Shown in pieces: positions 63,874-64,000 of a DNA stretch of 64,000 nucleotides; the stretch's first letter is position 1, and each line of letters opens with the position of its first letter. Below the pieces are notes generated by a model. The model was not told where the DNA came from. It made no database searches and was given only the letters and a program-made list of their open reading frames with translations. Origin of the DNA: Stenotrophomonas maltophilia (GTDB taxonomy: Bacteria > Pseudomonadota > Gammaproteobacteria > Xanthomonadales > Xanthomonadaceae); NCBI RefSeq assembly GCF_002138415.1, contig NZ_CP015612.1, forward strand, positions 598,001-662,000. Reading direction: 5' to 3'. A program made the position numbers and the translations under genes.

Positions 63874-64000
63874 TCATTCCAGCGCGTAGCGCAGGGTGAA
63901 CAGCACCGCCACCAGCCACACAGCCGGATGCACTTCGCGCCAACGCCCGGTGCCCGCCTTCAGGGCGGCATAGGCGATGAAGCCGAACGCCAAGCCGTTG
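63874..64000 (-). CDS. C-terminal end of an NCS2-family (AzgA-like) purine permease
   Basis: The minus strand reads NGLAFGFIAYAALKAGTGRW and then a final hydrophobic helix VHPAVWLVAVLFTLRYALE and a TGA stop (63874-63876). The 42 residues match the end of AzgA-type NCS2 nucleobase permeases, where the NGLAFGFI segment is typical. The gene runs off the window, so substrate residues are not visible. Confidence 0.75.
   Translation of the reverse strand, partial: NGLAFGFIAYAALKAGTGRWREVHPAVWLVAVLFTLRYALE

Overview
The window is about 64 kb of GC-rich chromosome from a gammaproteobacterium of the Xanthomonadaceae. The best fit is the Stenotrophomonas maltophilia complex. The evidence is the many GTAG-headed palindromic SMAG repeats, an Xps-type type II secretion operon in the order E-F-G-H-I-J-K-L-M-N-D, an SMF-1-type fimbrial operon, and a secreted subtilase of the StmPr type next to the secretion operon. 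No rRNA, tRNA, CRISPR array or prophage was seen. The only clear mobile element is one IS110-family insertion sequence.

Layout. 1-11.6 kb is housekeeping: rimI, a drug/metabolite-type permease, the leftward group pepA-holC-small membrane protein-valS, the divergent lptF-lptG pair, an RDD membrane protein, xerD and a DsbC-like thiol isomerase with a lipobox. 11.6-18.4 kb holds a secreted GH18 chitinase with a NagR-like operator upstream, then purL. 18.8-28.0 kb holds a 2393-residue trimeric autotransporter adhesin and a subtilisin-like protease. 28.1-38.8 kb is an eleven-gene type II secretion operon. 39.5-42.5 kb has two coupled glycosyltransferase-like genes and the IS110 element. 42.5-49.6 kb has pncB and a four-gene chaperone/usher fimbrial operon. 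49.8-63.8 kb is a nine-gene cellulose operon, bcsEFGRQABCZ, in which every junction overlaps. The window ends inside an NCS2-type permease.

How it works together. Most of the second half concerns the cell surface and the outside: adhesin, fimbriae, phosphoethanolamine-modified cellulose, and an Xps machine whose likely substrates (chitinase, subtilase) are encoded nearby. CRP/Clp-like half-site pairs lie in front of the adhesin, the fimbrin gene and bcsE, which suggests shared control through the Clp regulator. This is inference from sequence.

Most notable observations. (1) The IS110 element sits inside a SMAG palindrome that can be rebuilt exactly. Its upstream non-coding region contains two pairs of short guide-like segments that match the target and the element's own ends, as expected for a bridge RNA. 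(2) A family of four long hairpin elements has conserved cores and flanks, but each copy has a different arm sequence that is nevertheless self-complementary (perfect over 23-27 bp in three copies). No standard feature type explains it.
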